The translations under genes were made by a program, and so were the position numbers. From positions 3,004,501 through 3,068,500 of the forward strand of contig JAGFXX010000001.1 in assembly GCA_017599285.1 (NCBI GenBank): a stretch of 64,000 nucleotides of DNA, in the 5' to 3' direction. The stretch comes from Cereibacter azotoformans. GTDB lineage: Bacteria > Pseudomonadota > Alphaproteobacteria > Rhodobacterales > Rhodobacteraceae. The notes beneath the pieces were generated by a model. It saw only the letters and a list, made by a program, of their open reading frames with translations, had not been told where the DNA came from and ran no database searches. How positions within the stretch are numbered: the first letter of the stretch is position 1; each line of letters starts with the position of its first letter. Positions 10,493 through 18,300 of this stretch are shown in pieces.

Positions 10493-10838
10493 CTCAGGCT
10501 TTCGGCTCGGGTTGGCGCCAAGGTTTCACGCCGCCCGGCCGGATGCAAGCTCGGCCAATCGTCGGATCCCCGAAGGACCCGCCGCGCACGGGCAGGGGCC
10601 CCCGTTCGCCGCCTCCGCGCCCGGCCCACCGTGTGCCGGAACAGCCCTCTGCGGATGCCGCCCCGGGTTCGCCCGCCTGCGCTTTCACTCTGTCCAAATA
10701 TCCTCGGGGGAGTCTCCGGCTCTGCCGGAGACGGGGGCAGACAGCCCTCTTCTTCGCTCCCCGTCCCGCCCGCACGTCCGATGGGGATCCCCGATCCTGA
10801 CGGCGGGATCTGCCGCAGGGCGACAAGATGCCCAAGGT
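10493..10838. other. Intergenic region with no gene seen, up to the first operator
   Basis: GC-rich spacer between the leftward permease gene and the rightward peptide/TetR unit. It contains the second copy of the CCAAATATCC repeat and nothing else I can support. Confidence 0.5.
10690..10736. repeat. Short intergenic repeat, copy 2 (CCAAATATCC plus hairpin)
   Basis: CCAAATATCCTCGGGGGA followed by a perfect 9-bp stem GTCTCCGGC / GCCGGAGAC (10712-10720 with 10724-10732). Same head sequence as the copy after meaB at 1963, but the hairpin sequence differs, which argues that the structure and the AAATATCC box are what is conserved. Confidence 0.5.
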
Positions 10839-10852
10839 GAACCGTTCGGTTC
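10839..10852. promoter_or_regulatory. Palindromic operator 1 for the TetR regulator
   Basis: GAACCGTTCGGTTC, palindromic except at the two central bases. Shares GAACCG-x-TCGGTTC with operator 2; the two centres are 58 bases apart. Size and symmetry suit a TetR dimer. Confidence 0.6.
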
Positions 10853-10895
10853 GTTTTCCGCTTGCCTCTCGTGGCGACTCGCGCCACCTTCGAAC

Positions 10896-10911
10896 TGAAC
10901 CGATCGGTTCA
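10896..10911. promoter_or_regulatory. Palindromic operator 2 for the TetR regulator
   Basis: TGAACCGATCGGTTCA, a perfect 16-bp palindrome ending one base before the AAGGAG ribosome-binding site of the peptide gene. Binding here would sit over or just downstream of the transcription start. Confidence 0.65.
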
Positions 10912-10924
10912 CAAGGAGATCGAG

Positions 10925-11053
10925 ATGAAACGTCTGACCCTGACAGTTGCGACCCTGACGCTGGTGCTGGGTCTGGCGGCTCCGTCCTTCGCGCTGCCGC
11001 TGGACATTCCCCACCTTACCTGGCCGAAGGCCTGCACGACCTGCGGCGGTTGA
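10925..11053 (+). CDS. 42-residue secreted/leader peptide ending in a Cys pair
   Basis: Starts MKRLTLTVATLTLVLGLAAP with a textbook signal peptide, leaving a mature part of about 19 residues (LPLDIPHLTWPKACTTCGG). The start has a good AAGGAG seven bases upstream. CxxC lies just before the UGA stop (11051-11053). The frame then stays open: the next 20 codons encode two more Cys (GSCGSSCGAR) and run in frame into the TetR gene. Immediately downstream is a hairpin that hides the TetR Shine-Dalgarno. The layout resembles small Cys-containing regulatory ORFs such as CutF of Rhodobacter copper operons. Metal or redox sensing is inference; no family is recognised. Confidence 0.6.
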   Translation: MKRLTLTVATLTLVLGLAAPSFALPLDIPHLTWPKACTTCGG

Positions 11054-11068
11054 ACCGCGGGTTCTTGC

Positions 11069-11111
11069 GGCTCCTCCTGCGGCGCGCGTAAGGTCGGCGG
11101 CAGGAGGAGCC
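11069..11111 (+). promoter_or_regulatory. mRNA hairpin sequestering the TetR ribosome-binding site
   Basis: GGCTCCTCCTGC (11069-11080) is perfectly complementary to GCAGGAGGAGCC (11100-11111), a 12-bp stem with a 19-base loop. The right arm contains AGGAGGAG, the Shine-Dalgarno of the TetR gene, whose ATG is at 11114. The left arm starts 16 bases after the peptide stop codon, right at the leading edge of a terminating ribosome. Confidence 0.75.
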
Positions 11112-11113
11112 CG

Positions 11114-11737
11114 ATGCCAGCCGACACGATCCCGCTTCGCAAGGGCCGCAAGATGCCACAGGTGCTCGAGGGCGCCCGGAAGGTGTTCCTGCGCGACGGG
11201 TTCGAGGGGGCGAGCGTCGATGACATCGCGCGCGAGGCGGGCGTGTCCAAGGCGACGCTCTACAGCTACTTTCCCGACAAGCGGCTTCTGTTTCTGGAGG
11301 TCGCCAAGGCCGAGTGCCTGCGGCAGGCCGAAGAGGCCGTGGCGCTGATCACCTCCGACCTCGGCCCGCGCGAGGTTCTGACGATGGCGGCCACTCGCAT
11401 CGTCGATTTCGTGCTGTCCGACTTCGGGATTCGCACCTACCGGATCTGCGTGGCCGAGGCCGACAGGTTCCCGGAGCTCGGGCACGAGTTCTACGAGAGC
11501 GGGCCGGCCCTCGTCCGCCAGAGGATCGTGGATTACCTGCGGCAGGCCGTGGCGCGGCATGAATTGATCATCGAAGATCTCGAGCTTGCCGCCGACCAGT
11601 TCGCCGAGCTGTGCAAGGCCGACCTCTTCAACCGCATCGTCTTCGGCGTGGGCGCGGCGGTGAGTGCCGGGGAGCGGCGCCGGGTGGTGGCCGGAGTGGT
11701 CGAGATGTTCCTCGCCCGCTACGCGCCGAAGGGCTGA
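11114..11737 (+). CDS. TetR/AcrR family transcriptional regulator
   Basis: 207 residues. The N-terminal TetR helix-turn-helix is at about 15-60: ARKVFLRDGFEGASVDDIA, then REAGVSKATLYSYFPDKRLL. The C-terminal ligand domain resembles the AefR-like group (a TYRICVAEADRFPELGHEFY segment). Two palindromes upstream of the preceding peptide gene indicate autoregulation of the peptide-regulator unit, and a hairpin over its Shine-Dalgarno indicates translational control. No efflux pump or enzyme gene is adjacent, so other targets must be elsewhere. Confidence 0.88.
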   Translation: MPADTIPLRKGRKMPQVLEGARKVFLRDGFEGASVDDIAREAGVSKATLYSYFPDKRLLFLEVAKAECLRQAEEAVALITSDLGPREVLTMAATRIVDFVLSDFGIRTYRICVAEADRFPELGHEFYESGPALVRQRIVDYLRQAVARHELIIEDLELAADQFAELCKADLFNRIVFGVGAAVSAGERRRVVAGVVEMFLARYAPKG

Positions 11738-11822
11738 CGCTGCGCCGCAGGGCTGAACCTGCGCCGCCGTGCGCCGTGGGGCTCACACGGAGCCGCTGCG
11801 CGCCACGGGCCGGACACGGCCC

Positions 11823-12611
11823 TCAGAGATCGAAGGTCGCGAACACCGGCGCATGGTCGGAGGGTTGCAGCCAGCCTCGGGCCGCGCGGAGAATGCGGCT
11901 GCCGTGGGCTGCGTTCGCAATGTCGGGTGTGGCCCAGATGTGGTCGAGCCGCCGGCCCTTGTCGGCCGCCTCCCAATCCGGCGAACGGTAGGACCACCAG
12001 GAATAGAGCCGCCCTTCAGGCAGGTCCTTGCGGGTCACGTCGATCCAGGCGCCGGCCTCCATCAGCGCGTTCAGATGGTCCACCTCGATCGGCGTGTGGC
12101 TCACGATCTTCAGGAGCGCCTTGTGATTCCAGACATCATCCTCGCGCGGGGCGATGTTGAGGTCGCCCACTAGGATGGCCTTGCGCGGCGTGTCGGACCG
12201 GCACCAGTCGCGCATCCGGGTGAGGTAGTCGAGCTTCTGCCCGAACTTCACGTTCTGCTCGCGGTCGGGGATGTCGCCGCCGGCGGGCACATAGCAGTTG
12301 TGGATCGTGACCCCGTTCCCGAGCGTCGCCGAGACATGGCGCGCATGGCCGAGATCGGCAAAGTCGTGATCGCCCGCATCGACCAGCGGCAGCTTCGACA
12401 GGATCGCCACGCCGTTGTAGCTCTTCTGCCCGCGCGCCACGCACCAGTTGTAGCCGAGCGCCCGGAACGCCTCGAGCGGCATCTTCTCGACCGGGCTCTT
12501 GCATTCCTGCAGGCAGAGGATGTCGGGCATCTCCTCGGTCAGCAGCCGCGAGACCAGCGCCTCGCGCAGGCGGACCGAATTGATGTTCCAGGTGGCGAGG
12601 GTGAAGGTCAT
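11823..12611 (-). CDS. xth: Exodeoxyribonuclease III (AP endonuclease)
   Basis: 262 residues, Mg-dependent 3'-5' exonuclease and class II AP endonuclease of base-excision repair. Catalytic residues visible: Asn10 (TWNINSVR), Glu36 (LQECK), Tyr107 (NCYVPAGG), Asp150/Asn152 (VGDLNIAP) and His253 (SDHAPV). Length and order match the ExoIII family. The ATG at 12611 begins MTFTLATWNINS, as expected; the longer open frame upstream lies over the terminator of the preceding gene. Confidence 0.93.
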   Translation of the reverse strand: MTFTLATWNINSVRLREALVSRLLTEEMPDILCLQECKSPVEKMPLEAFRALGYNWCVARGQKSYNGVAILSKLPLVDAGDHDFADLGHARHVSATLGNGVTIHNCYVPAGGDIPDREQNVKFGQKLDYLTRMRDWCRSDTPRKAILVGDLNIAPREDDVWNHKALLKIVSHTPIEVDHLNALMEAGAWIDVTRKDLPEGRLYSWWSYRSPDWEAADKGRRLDHIWATPDIANAAHGSRILRAARGWLQPSDHAPVFATFDL

Positions 12612-12700
12612 GGCAGGCTCCGGTCTCAGGGCCTTCTTCCTAGCCCGCGCGGCCGGGCGGGTCCATCGCCCCGCCGCAGCGCGGTCCTTCACGAAGCGTG

Positions 12701-12727
12701 AAAAAAGGCCGGGCACGAGGCCCGGCC
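12701..12727 (-). terminator. Strong Rho-independent terminator of cenR / sRNA
   Basis: On the minus strand, stem GGCCGGGC / GCCCGGCC (8 bp, 5-base loop) followed by TTTTTT. One of the best intrinsic terminators in the window; it ends the cenR transcript and any 3'UTR-derived RNA. Confidence 0.85.
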
Positions 12728-12844
12728 AGATCCAACAGGGAGGGTCCGTGTCTCTAACCCCGACACGGGAGGGAACTCTCGCGGCAGGCGAGCCCGCCGC
12801 TTCACATGCAGTCTATACAGAAGAGTGTGATCGTTAAATTGATC
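12701..12844 (-). ncRNA. Likely 3'UTR-derived small RNA (SorX-like)
   Basis: The 117 bases between the cenR stop and its terminator are unusually long and structured. On the minus strand there is an internal hairpin CCGTGTC / GACACGG flanked by two pyrimidine boxes (TTCCCTCCC and ACCCTCCCTG, anti-Shine-Dalgarno in character), then the terminator. From memory, R. sphaeroides SorX is an RNase E-processed sRNA from the 3'UTR of an OmpR-type regulator mRNA and acts in the singlet-oxygen response; position and host gene fit. Exact ends cannot be seen; the 5' boundary given is the stop codon. Confidence 0.5.
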
Positions 12845-13531
12845 TCACGCAACCAGCCTGTACCCGCCGGACTCGGTGACGAGAAGACGGGCATTGGACG
12901 GATCGGGCTCGATCTTCTGGCGCAACCGGTAGATGTGCGTCTCTAACGTGTGGGTTGTGACGCCGGCGTTATAGCCCCAAACCTCGTGGAGAAGGACCTC
13001 TCGGGCCACAACACCTTGTGAGGCCCGGTAAAGGAACTTCAAGATGTTGGTTTCCTTCTCGGTCAGGCGGATCTTGCGGTCCTTCTCATCCACCAGCATC
13101 TTCTGCGCCGGGCGGAAGCTGTAGGGACCAAGCTGGAAGATTGCATCCTCTGATTGTTCGTGCGCACGAAGTTGCGCCCTGATGCGCGCAAGCAACACCG
13201 GGAACTTGAAGGGCTTGGTCACATAGTCGTTTGCGCCCGCGTCGAGCCCCAGAATGGTGTCGCTGTCCGAATCATGTCCCGTCAGCATCATCACCGGGCA
13301 CTTGACCCCGGCCTTGCGCATCCGGCGGCAGAGTTCGCGCCCGTCGGTGTCCGGCAGACCCACGTCGAGGATCACGAGATCATAGAGACCCGCCTTGGCC
13401 TTCTCCATGCCTTCCGCGCCCGAGGCGGCCTCGAAGACGTCGAAATCCTCGGTCATCACGAGCTGTTCGCTCAGGGCCTCGCGAAGGTCGTCGTCATCGT
13501 CCACCAAGAGAATCTTCTTCAGGGAAGCCAT
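12845..13531 (-). CDS. cenR: OmpR/PhoB family response regulator, CenR type
   Basis: 228 residues. Receiver domain about 4-120 with the phosphoacceptor Asp56 (VILDVGLPD), acidic cluster DDDDD at 11-15 and Lys106 (TKPFKF). A C-terminal winged helix follows, with RLTEKETNILKFLYRA and TTHTLETHIYRLRQKIEPDP. The sequence is very close in pattern to Caulobacter CenR, an essential regulator of envelope and cell division. No kinase gene is adjacent. It is divergent from ribA; its long 3'UTR appears to hold an sRNA. Low tolerance for change is expected of an essential regulator. Confidence 0.85.
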   Translation of the reverse strand: MASLKKILLVDDDDDLREALSEQLVMTEDFDVFEAASGAEGMEKAKAGLYDLVILDVGLPDTDGRELCRRMRKAGVKCPVMMLTGHDSDSDTILGLDAGANDYVTKPFKFPVLLARIRAQLRAHEQSEDAIFQLGPYSFRPAQKMLVDEKDRKIRLTEKETNILKFLYRASQGVVAREVLLHEVWGYNAGVTTHTLETHIYRLRQKIEPDPSNARLLVTESGGYRLVA

Positions 13532-13681
13532 CCGTCACTCCTTCGTTCGTGGTGATCACATGTGCGTGCGCCCCGCAGACGGCAAGATTTGCGGCCGATT
13601 TCTCACGCGCTCGTGTCGCTGGGCGGCGGAATGTTTCAATTTCCTTCAGGGCTGGCTAGGAAGATGCGGAAAGGATCCGTC

Positions 13682-14770
13682 ATGCCGCTTTCCCTCAGCA
13701 TCGTCGAACGCCTGAACCGTGCCCGAGGCGACCTGCGGATGGGCGTGCCTGTCGTGTTGACCGAAACCGGCCAGGGCGTGCTTGCCGTGGCCGTCGAGGC
13801 GCTGGAGCCCGCGCGGCTGGCCGAGCTGCGTCTGCTGGGGCAGCCGGTGCTGGCCATCACCGCGCGCCGGGCCGAGACGCTCAAGGCGCGCGTCTATGAC
13901 GGGGATCTTGCACGGATCGAGTTGCCGGACGCGGCGGGCGAGGACTGGCTGAAGGCGGTGGCGGATCCGGCCGACGATCTGCGGCTGCCGATGAAGGGGC
14001 CGCTGCGCGCCCTGCGCGGCGGTGGGGCGGGGCTGGCGCGGGCCGCCCTGGCGCTGGCGAAGTCGGCGCATCTGTTGCCTGCGGCGGTTCTGGTCGCGGT
14101 GCCGGATCCGATGACGCTCGCCGCCGAGCATTCCCTGACCCTCCTGCCGCTGTCCGAGGTCGAGCCGGAACTCAGCCGCGGGTCGCCTCTCCATCCGGTC
14201 GTCTCGGCGCGGGTGCCGATGGTCGCCTCGCAGGCGGGGCGCGTGCATGTCTTCCGTCCCGAGGACGGCGGCGAAGAGCATTACGCCATCGAGATCGGCA
14301 AGCCCGACAGGGCCGAGCCCGTACTTGCCCGGCTCCATTCGGCCTGCTTCACCGGCGACGTTCTGGGCAGCCTCAAGTGCGACTGCGGCCCGCAGCTCCG
14401 TTCGGCTCTGGCGCGGATGGGCGAGGAGGGGGCGGGCGTGCTGCTTTACCTCAACCAGGAGGGGCGGGGGATCGGGCTGGCCAACAAGATGCGCGCCTAT
14501 TCGTTGCAGGATCAGGGTTTTGACACGGTCGAGGCCAACCACCGGCTGGGCTTTGAGGATGACGAGCGCGATTTCCGCATCGGGGCGGGCATCCTGCGGC
14601 AGATGGGCTTTGCGGCGGTGCGGCTCCTGACCAACAACCCGGCAAAGATCCGCATGATGGAGGCGCACGGCATCCGCGTGACCGAGCGCGTGCCGCTGCA
14701 TGTGGGGAGGAACGAGTTCAACGCGGCCTATCTTGCCACGAAGGCCGCCAAGTCGGGGCATCTCGCATGA
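13682..14770 (+). CDS. ribA: GTP cyclohydrolase II
   Basis: 362 residues. The C-terminal half is GTP cyclohydrolase II, opening GTP in the first step of riboflavin synthesis. Zinc ligands are Cys222, Cys233 and Cys235 (SACFTGDVLGSLKCDCG); LNQEGRGIGL and LTNNPAKI are the other family motifs. The N-terminal ~190 residues occupy the place of a dihydroxybutanone-phosphate synthase domain but lack its acidic motifs, as in other alphaproteobacterial stand-alone forms. The ATG at 13682 has AAAGGA upstream and is preferred over a far-upstream GTG. Overlaps the next gene by 4 bases. Confidence 0.9.
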   Translation: MPLSLSIVERLNRARGDLRMGVPVVLTETGQGVLAVAVEALEPARLAELRLLGQPVLAITARRAETLKARVYDGDLARIELPDAAGEDWLKAVADPADDLRLPMKGPLRALRGGGAGLARAALALAKSAHLLPAAVLVAVPDPMTLAAEHSLTLLPLSEVEPELSRGSPLHPVVSARVPMVASQAGRVHVFRPEDGGEEHYAIEIGKPDRAEPVLARLHSACFTGDVLGSLKCDCGPQLRSALARMGEEGAGVLLYLNQEGRGIGLANKMRAYSLQDQGFDTVEANHRLGFEDDERDFRIGAGILRQMGFAAVRLLTNNPAKIRMMEAHGIRVTERVPLHVGRNEFNAAYLATKAAKSGHLA

Positions 14771-15261
14771 CGGATCTGGTGGTCACTCGCCGGGGCGCGC
14801 ACTTCGGGCGCCGGTTCCTACCCTGCTCGATCGGGCGGGGCGGCATCACCGACGAGAAGCGCGAGGGAGACGGGGCCACGCCGCGCGGCACGCACCGCAT
14901 CGCCGGGCTGCTCTATCGCCCGGACCGGGTCGCGGCCTCGGAGCTGCCCGACTGGGCACAGCCCTTCGGGCCGTCAGACCTGTGGTCGGATGATCCGCGC
15001 GACGTGGATTACAACCAGCTGGTGCGCGCGCCCCACCGCTACGGGCACGAACGGCTGAGCCGCGCCGACCCGCTCTATGACGTGATCCTGCTCACCGACT
15101 GGAACTGGCCCGAGGCGGTGCCGGGCCGCGGCTCGGCAATCTTCCTGCACACATGGCGGCGGCCGCGCCATCCGACGGCGGGCTGCGTGGCCTTTTCCCG
15201 CCCCGACCTGCTGTGGCTCGCGCACCGCCTGACGCCCGAGAGCCGGCTGGTCGTGCGCTGA
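14767..15261 (+). CDS. YkuD-type L,D-transpeptidase family protein
   Basis: 164 residues with the L,D-transpeptidase catalytic motif: His128 (IFLHTW) and Cys140 (HPTAGCVAF), spaced as in the YkuD domain. There is no signal peptide, as is common in this cytosolic-looking subgroup, so a role in peptidoglycan cross-linking is uncertain. It overlaps the ribA stop (ATGA) and is probably translated with it. Confidence 0.8.
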   Translation: MTDLVVTRRGAHFGRRFLPCSIGRGGITDEKREGDGATPRGTHRIAGLLYRPDRVAASELPDWAQPFGPSDLWSDDPRDVDYNQLVRAPHRYGHERLSRADPLYDVILLTDWNWPEAVPGRGSAIFLHTWRRPRHPTAGCVAFSRPDLLWLAHRLTPESRLVVR

Positions 15262-15265
15262 CCGC

Positions 15266-15931
15266 TCAGGCCCGGCCGGCGGCCGTGTAGTCGCGCGCGC
15301 CGAAGATGGCCGATCCCACGCGGACATGGGTCGCGCCCGCGGCGATGGCCGCCTCGAAGTCGCCGCTCATGCCCATCGACAGGCCGCCGAGCCCGTTCCG
15401 ATCGGCGATCGCGGCCAGCTGGGCGAAGTGGGGCGCGCTGTCCTCGCCCTCGGGCGGGATGCACATGAGGCCGCGGACCGGCAGATCCATGCTGCGGCAG
15501 GTGGCGATGAAGCCGTCGGCGTCGGCGGGCAGGACGCCGGCCTTCTGCGGCTCTTCGCCCGTGTTTACCTGCACGAACAGTTCGGGCGAGGCGCCGCGCT
15601 CCTGCGCGAGACGGGCCAGCTTGTCGGCGAGCGACGGCCGGTCGAGCGTGTGGATCGCGTCGAAAAGCCCGACGGCGGCCTTGGCCTTGTTGGTCTGCAA
15701 CGGCCCGATCATGTGGATCGAGAGGCGCCCGAACCGCGCCCTCAGCTCGGGCCACTTGCCCTGCGCCTCCTGGACGTAGTTCTCGCCGAAGATCCGGTGG
15801 CCCGCCTCGAGCACCGCCACCACGCGGTCGAGCGGCTGCACCTTCGAGACCGCGATCAGCTCGACCGAGCCGGGCGCGCGGCCCGCGGCCTTCTCGGCCT
15901 CGGCGATGCGGTTCAGGATCGTCTCAAGCAT
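15266..15931 (-). CDS. yggS: YggS/PROSC family pyridoxal-phosphate homeostasis protein
   Basis: 221 residues. PLP-binding Lys in LIAVSKVQP near residue 31, and motifs HRIFGENYVQEA, HMIGPLQTNKAK, LSMGMSGDFEAAI and VRVGSAIFG match the family throughout. It is a single-domain fold III protein that buffers free PLP in the cytosol. The ATG at 15931 overlaps the end of the upstream sulfotransferase gene by 8 bases, implying co-transcription. Confidence 0.93.
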   Translation of the reverse strand: MLETILNRIAEAEKAAGRAPGSVELIAVSKVQPLDRVVAVLEAGHRIFGENYVQEAQGKWPELRARFGRLSIHMIGPLQTNKAKAAVGLFDAIHTLDRPSLADKLARLAQERGASPELFVQVNTGEEPQKAGVLPADADGFIATCRSMDLPVRGLMCIPPEGEDSAPHFAQLAAIADRNGLGGLSMGMSGDFEAAIAAGATHVRVGSAIFGARDYTAAGRA

Positions 15932-18077
15932 TCGTGCCCTCCAGCGCGTCGATGAACTCCTTGAGGTCCGCGGCATGGCGCTCCCACGCCCGGGTCGAGC
16001 TGCGGTAGATCGGCTGGCGCACCTGATAGAGGCTCAGCGTCTGCACGCGGCGCGTGTTCTCGTGGAAATTGAGGCAGGCATCCTCCCACGGCAGGCCGCA
16101 GGCGGCGATCAGGCGGCGCGACTCCTCTTCGGGATGGGCCACCAGATCCTCATACTGGATCTCGTGGAAGCCCCCCGGCAGCTTTTCGCGCCAGAAGTCG
16201 ATCAGCTCCTCGAACATGCGGAAGTAGAGGCCGAGGTCGCGCAGGTCATAGGCGTAGAGATGCGTGTTCTCGGCAAAGACATTCCGATAGATCGAAAGCG
16301 CGGTATCGCGCGGGTCGCGGCGCACGACCACGAACTTCGCCTTGGGCAGGGCCGAGGCGATGAAGCCCATCCAGGCGTGGGTCTGGATCGACTTGTCGGT
16401 GACCTGAGCCGCGTCGGGAAAGCGGCGGCGCATCTCGGCCTCGTAGCGGTGGCCCATGGCGGCGACCTCTTCGGGCGGGATGTCGCCCCAGCGGCGGTGG
16501 CGGCCCTCGGCGTCGAGCACGACCTTCTGCACCTCGCGCGCGGCAACGCCGGCCTCACCCGCGCCGGTCATGCGGCTGTGGCTGGCGATGATCTGCTCGA
16601 CAAGGGTCGTGCCCGAGCGCGGCATGCCGGTCACGAAGACGGGGGCGTAGTCCGTGGCACCGGGCGCCGGCGCGGGGGTGAAATCGGCGAAGGTCCTGAA
16701 GATCCCGTCAAGCTCCGCCCGGCGGGTGGCGATGTCATAGGGGTGGGCCTTGCGCATCAGCCGGTTGGCCGGGTGCAGATAGGCGAATAGGCTCTCGGGG
16801 CGCTTGAGGTCGTCCATCGCCTTGGCCAGCGCAAAGCCGAGATGCATCCGGTCGGCCTCGGGCGTGGCGGGGTCGTCGAAGCGGCGCTGCATGTCGGCCA
16901 GAAGCGGGTCGTCGGGCGTCATCTTCAGGCTCGCCGACAGGATGCGGTAGAACTCTCCCCGATCCGGCGCGAGGGCGATCGCCCGGCGCAGCAGCGCCTC
17001 GGCCTCGGCGAAGGCGCCGCGGCCCTGCAGCAGCAGCCCCTTGCGCGAGAGCAGCATCGCATGGTCGGGCTCGCGCGCGAGCCCCTTGTCGTAGGCGGCG
17101 TCCGCCCCCGCCTCGTCGCCCCGCAACAGCCGCACCTGCCCGAGCCGCAGCTGCAGATCGGCCGAGCGGTTGCCGGCCGCCTCGGCGGCGCGGAAGGCGG
17201 CTTCGGCCTCGGCCAGATTGCGCAGGTCGGTCTGCAGGATCCCGAGCTGGAGGTGCGCCTCGGCATGGTCCGGTTCGGCGGCCACCGCGCGCTTGAGAGC
17301 CGCCAGCGCCTGCGCGGGTCGGCCCAGCCGGGCCAGCGTCACCGCAAGCAGGATGAGCGCGCGGGCGGGCTTGCGGGACAGGCTCGCGGCGCGACCCAGC
17401 GGATCGAGCGCTTCGGCCGGGCGTCCGAGTGCGAGAAGCGCCTGCGCCAGATGGAGATGCCCATCCGGCCAGCCCGGTTCGAGCGCCGTGGCGCGCTGGA
17501 AGGCGGCGAGGGCGGTTGCGGGCTGGCCGAGCGCCATCCGCGCATTGCCCAGCACATCCGCGGCGAGTGCGCAGTCGGGAGCGGCCTTGAGGATCGCGAG
17601 GGCCCGCCGCTCGGCGGCCGGCATCCGCCCCGCCTGATAGTCGGTCAGGAGCGCCTTCACCTCGGCGGGTGCCGCGCGCCCGATGCGGGGCTGCGCCACG
17701 GGCTTCGCCTGCCCGGCCGAGAGCCGCCCCTCGATCTGCTGCAGGAGCAGAGCAGGCAGGCGGGCCTCGCGCGCGGTCTCGATCACGGACTGGCGGGCGG
17801 CGCTGTCGCCAAAGGTGGCTGCGGCGGTGCTCCAGGCCTGCCAGACGGCGGCCTCCTGCGGGCGGGTCCGGGCGGCGCGGCCGAGACGGTCCAGCGCCTC
17901 GGGCGCACGGCGGGTGGCGAGCAGGCGGCCGAGGTGGAAGCTCGCCGCCGCGTCGTCGGGCGCGAGGGCCAGCATCGAGCGGTAACGCTCCTCGGCCTCG
18001 GGCAGGCGGCCGGCCTCGTGCAGGCGCAGCGCCTCGGTCAGAAGCCGTGGGAGGTGGGCAGGGTTCAGGGGCAGCAT
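15924..18077 (-). CDS. TPR-repeat sulfotransferase family protein
   Basis: 717 residues. The first ~430 residues are tandem tetratricopeptide repeats, for example GRLPEAEERYRSMLALAPDD, ending in A-x-x-L-x-P patterns. The C-terminal ~280 residues are a PAPS-dependent sulfotransferase domain: the 5'-phosphosulfate loop TGMPRSGTTLVEQ near residue 480 and the 3'-phosphate motif VVRRDPRDTALSIY. Target unknown; such proteins may sulfate polysaccharide, lipid or protein. ATGs at 18086 and 18077 are both possible; the latter has GGATGGA ahead of it. The frame continues upstream through the porin terminator, which is not coding. Confidence 0.8.
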   Translation of the reverse strand: MLPLNPAHLPRLLTEALRLHEAGRLPEAEERYRSMLALAPDDAAASFHLGRLLATRRAPEALDRLGRAARTRPQEAAVWQAWSTAAATFGDSAARQSVIETAREARLPALLLQQIEGRLSAGQAKPVAQPRIGRAAPAEVKALLTDYQAGRMPAAERRALAILKAAPDCALAADVLGNARMALGQPATALAAFQRATALEPGWPDGHLHLAQALLALGRPAEALDPLGRAASLSRKPARALILLAVTLARLGRPAQALAALKRAVAAEPDHAEAHLQLGILQTDLRNLAEAEAAFRAAEAAGNRSADLQLRLGQVRLLRGDEAGADAAYDKGLAREPDHAMLLSRKGLLLQGRGAFAEAEALLRRAIALAPDRGEFYRILSASLKMTPDDPLLADMQRRFDDPATPEADRMHLGFALAKAMDDLKRPESLFAYLHPANRLMRKAHPYDIATRRAELDGIFRTFADFTPAPAPGATDYAPVFVTGMPRSGTTLVEQIIASHSRMTGAGEAGVAAREVQKVVLDAEGRHRRWGDIPPEEVAAMGHRYEAEMRRRFPDAAQVTDKSIQTHAWMGFIASALPKAKFVVVRRDPRDTALSIYRNVFAENTHLYAYDLRDLGLYFRMFEELIDFWREKLPGGFHEIQYEDLVAHPEEESRRLIAACGLPWEDACLNFHENTRRVQTLSLYQVRQPIYRSSTRAWERHAADLKEFIDALEGTNA

Positions 18078-18251
18078 GGGATCCATCCGCAGGGTCTGCC
18101 GCGCGATTACCACGGCGGGGCGCCGCTGTCGATTTGGGCCGAAGCTCTGCGCCGGAGCTGTCGGTCCGCCGCCTGATGGTGGGCACTCCCTGCGCCGAGG
18201 CGGTCCCTCTCTGGCGCGGCAAGAGGCGAGGCTTGCAGGCGGTGAAAATGA

Positions 18252-18278
18252 AAAGAGCGGGCACAAGGCCCGCTCTTT
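18252..18278. terminator. Porin gene terminator
   Basis: Perfect 11-bp stem AAAGAGCGGGC / GCCCGCTCTTT with a 5-base loop, 23 bases past the porin stop. On the minus strand it reads into CATTTTCACC, a fair U-rich end. Confidence 0.75.
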
Positions 18279-18300
18279 CCGTTCAGGATCGGAGATCCGA

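Noticed and set aside
14767..15261. Secreted L,D-transpeptidase of the usual exported type
   Set aside because: Active-site motif is present but no signal peptide or membrane segment; kept as YkuD family without claiming a cell-wall role.
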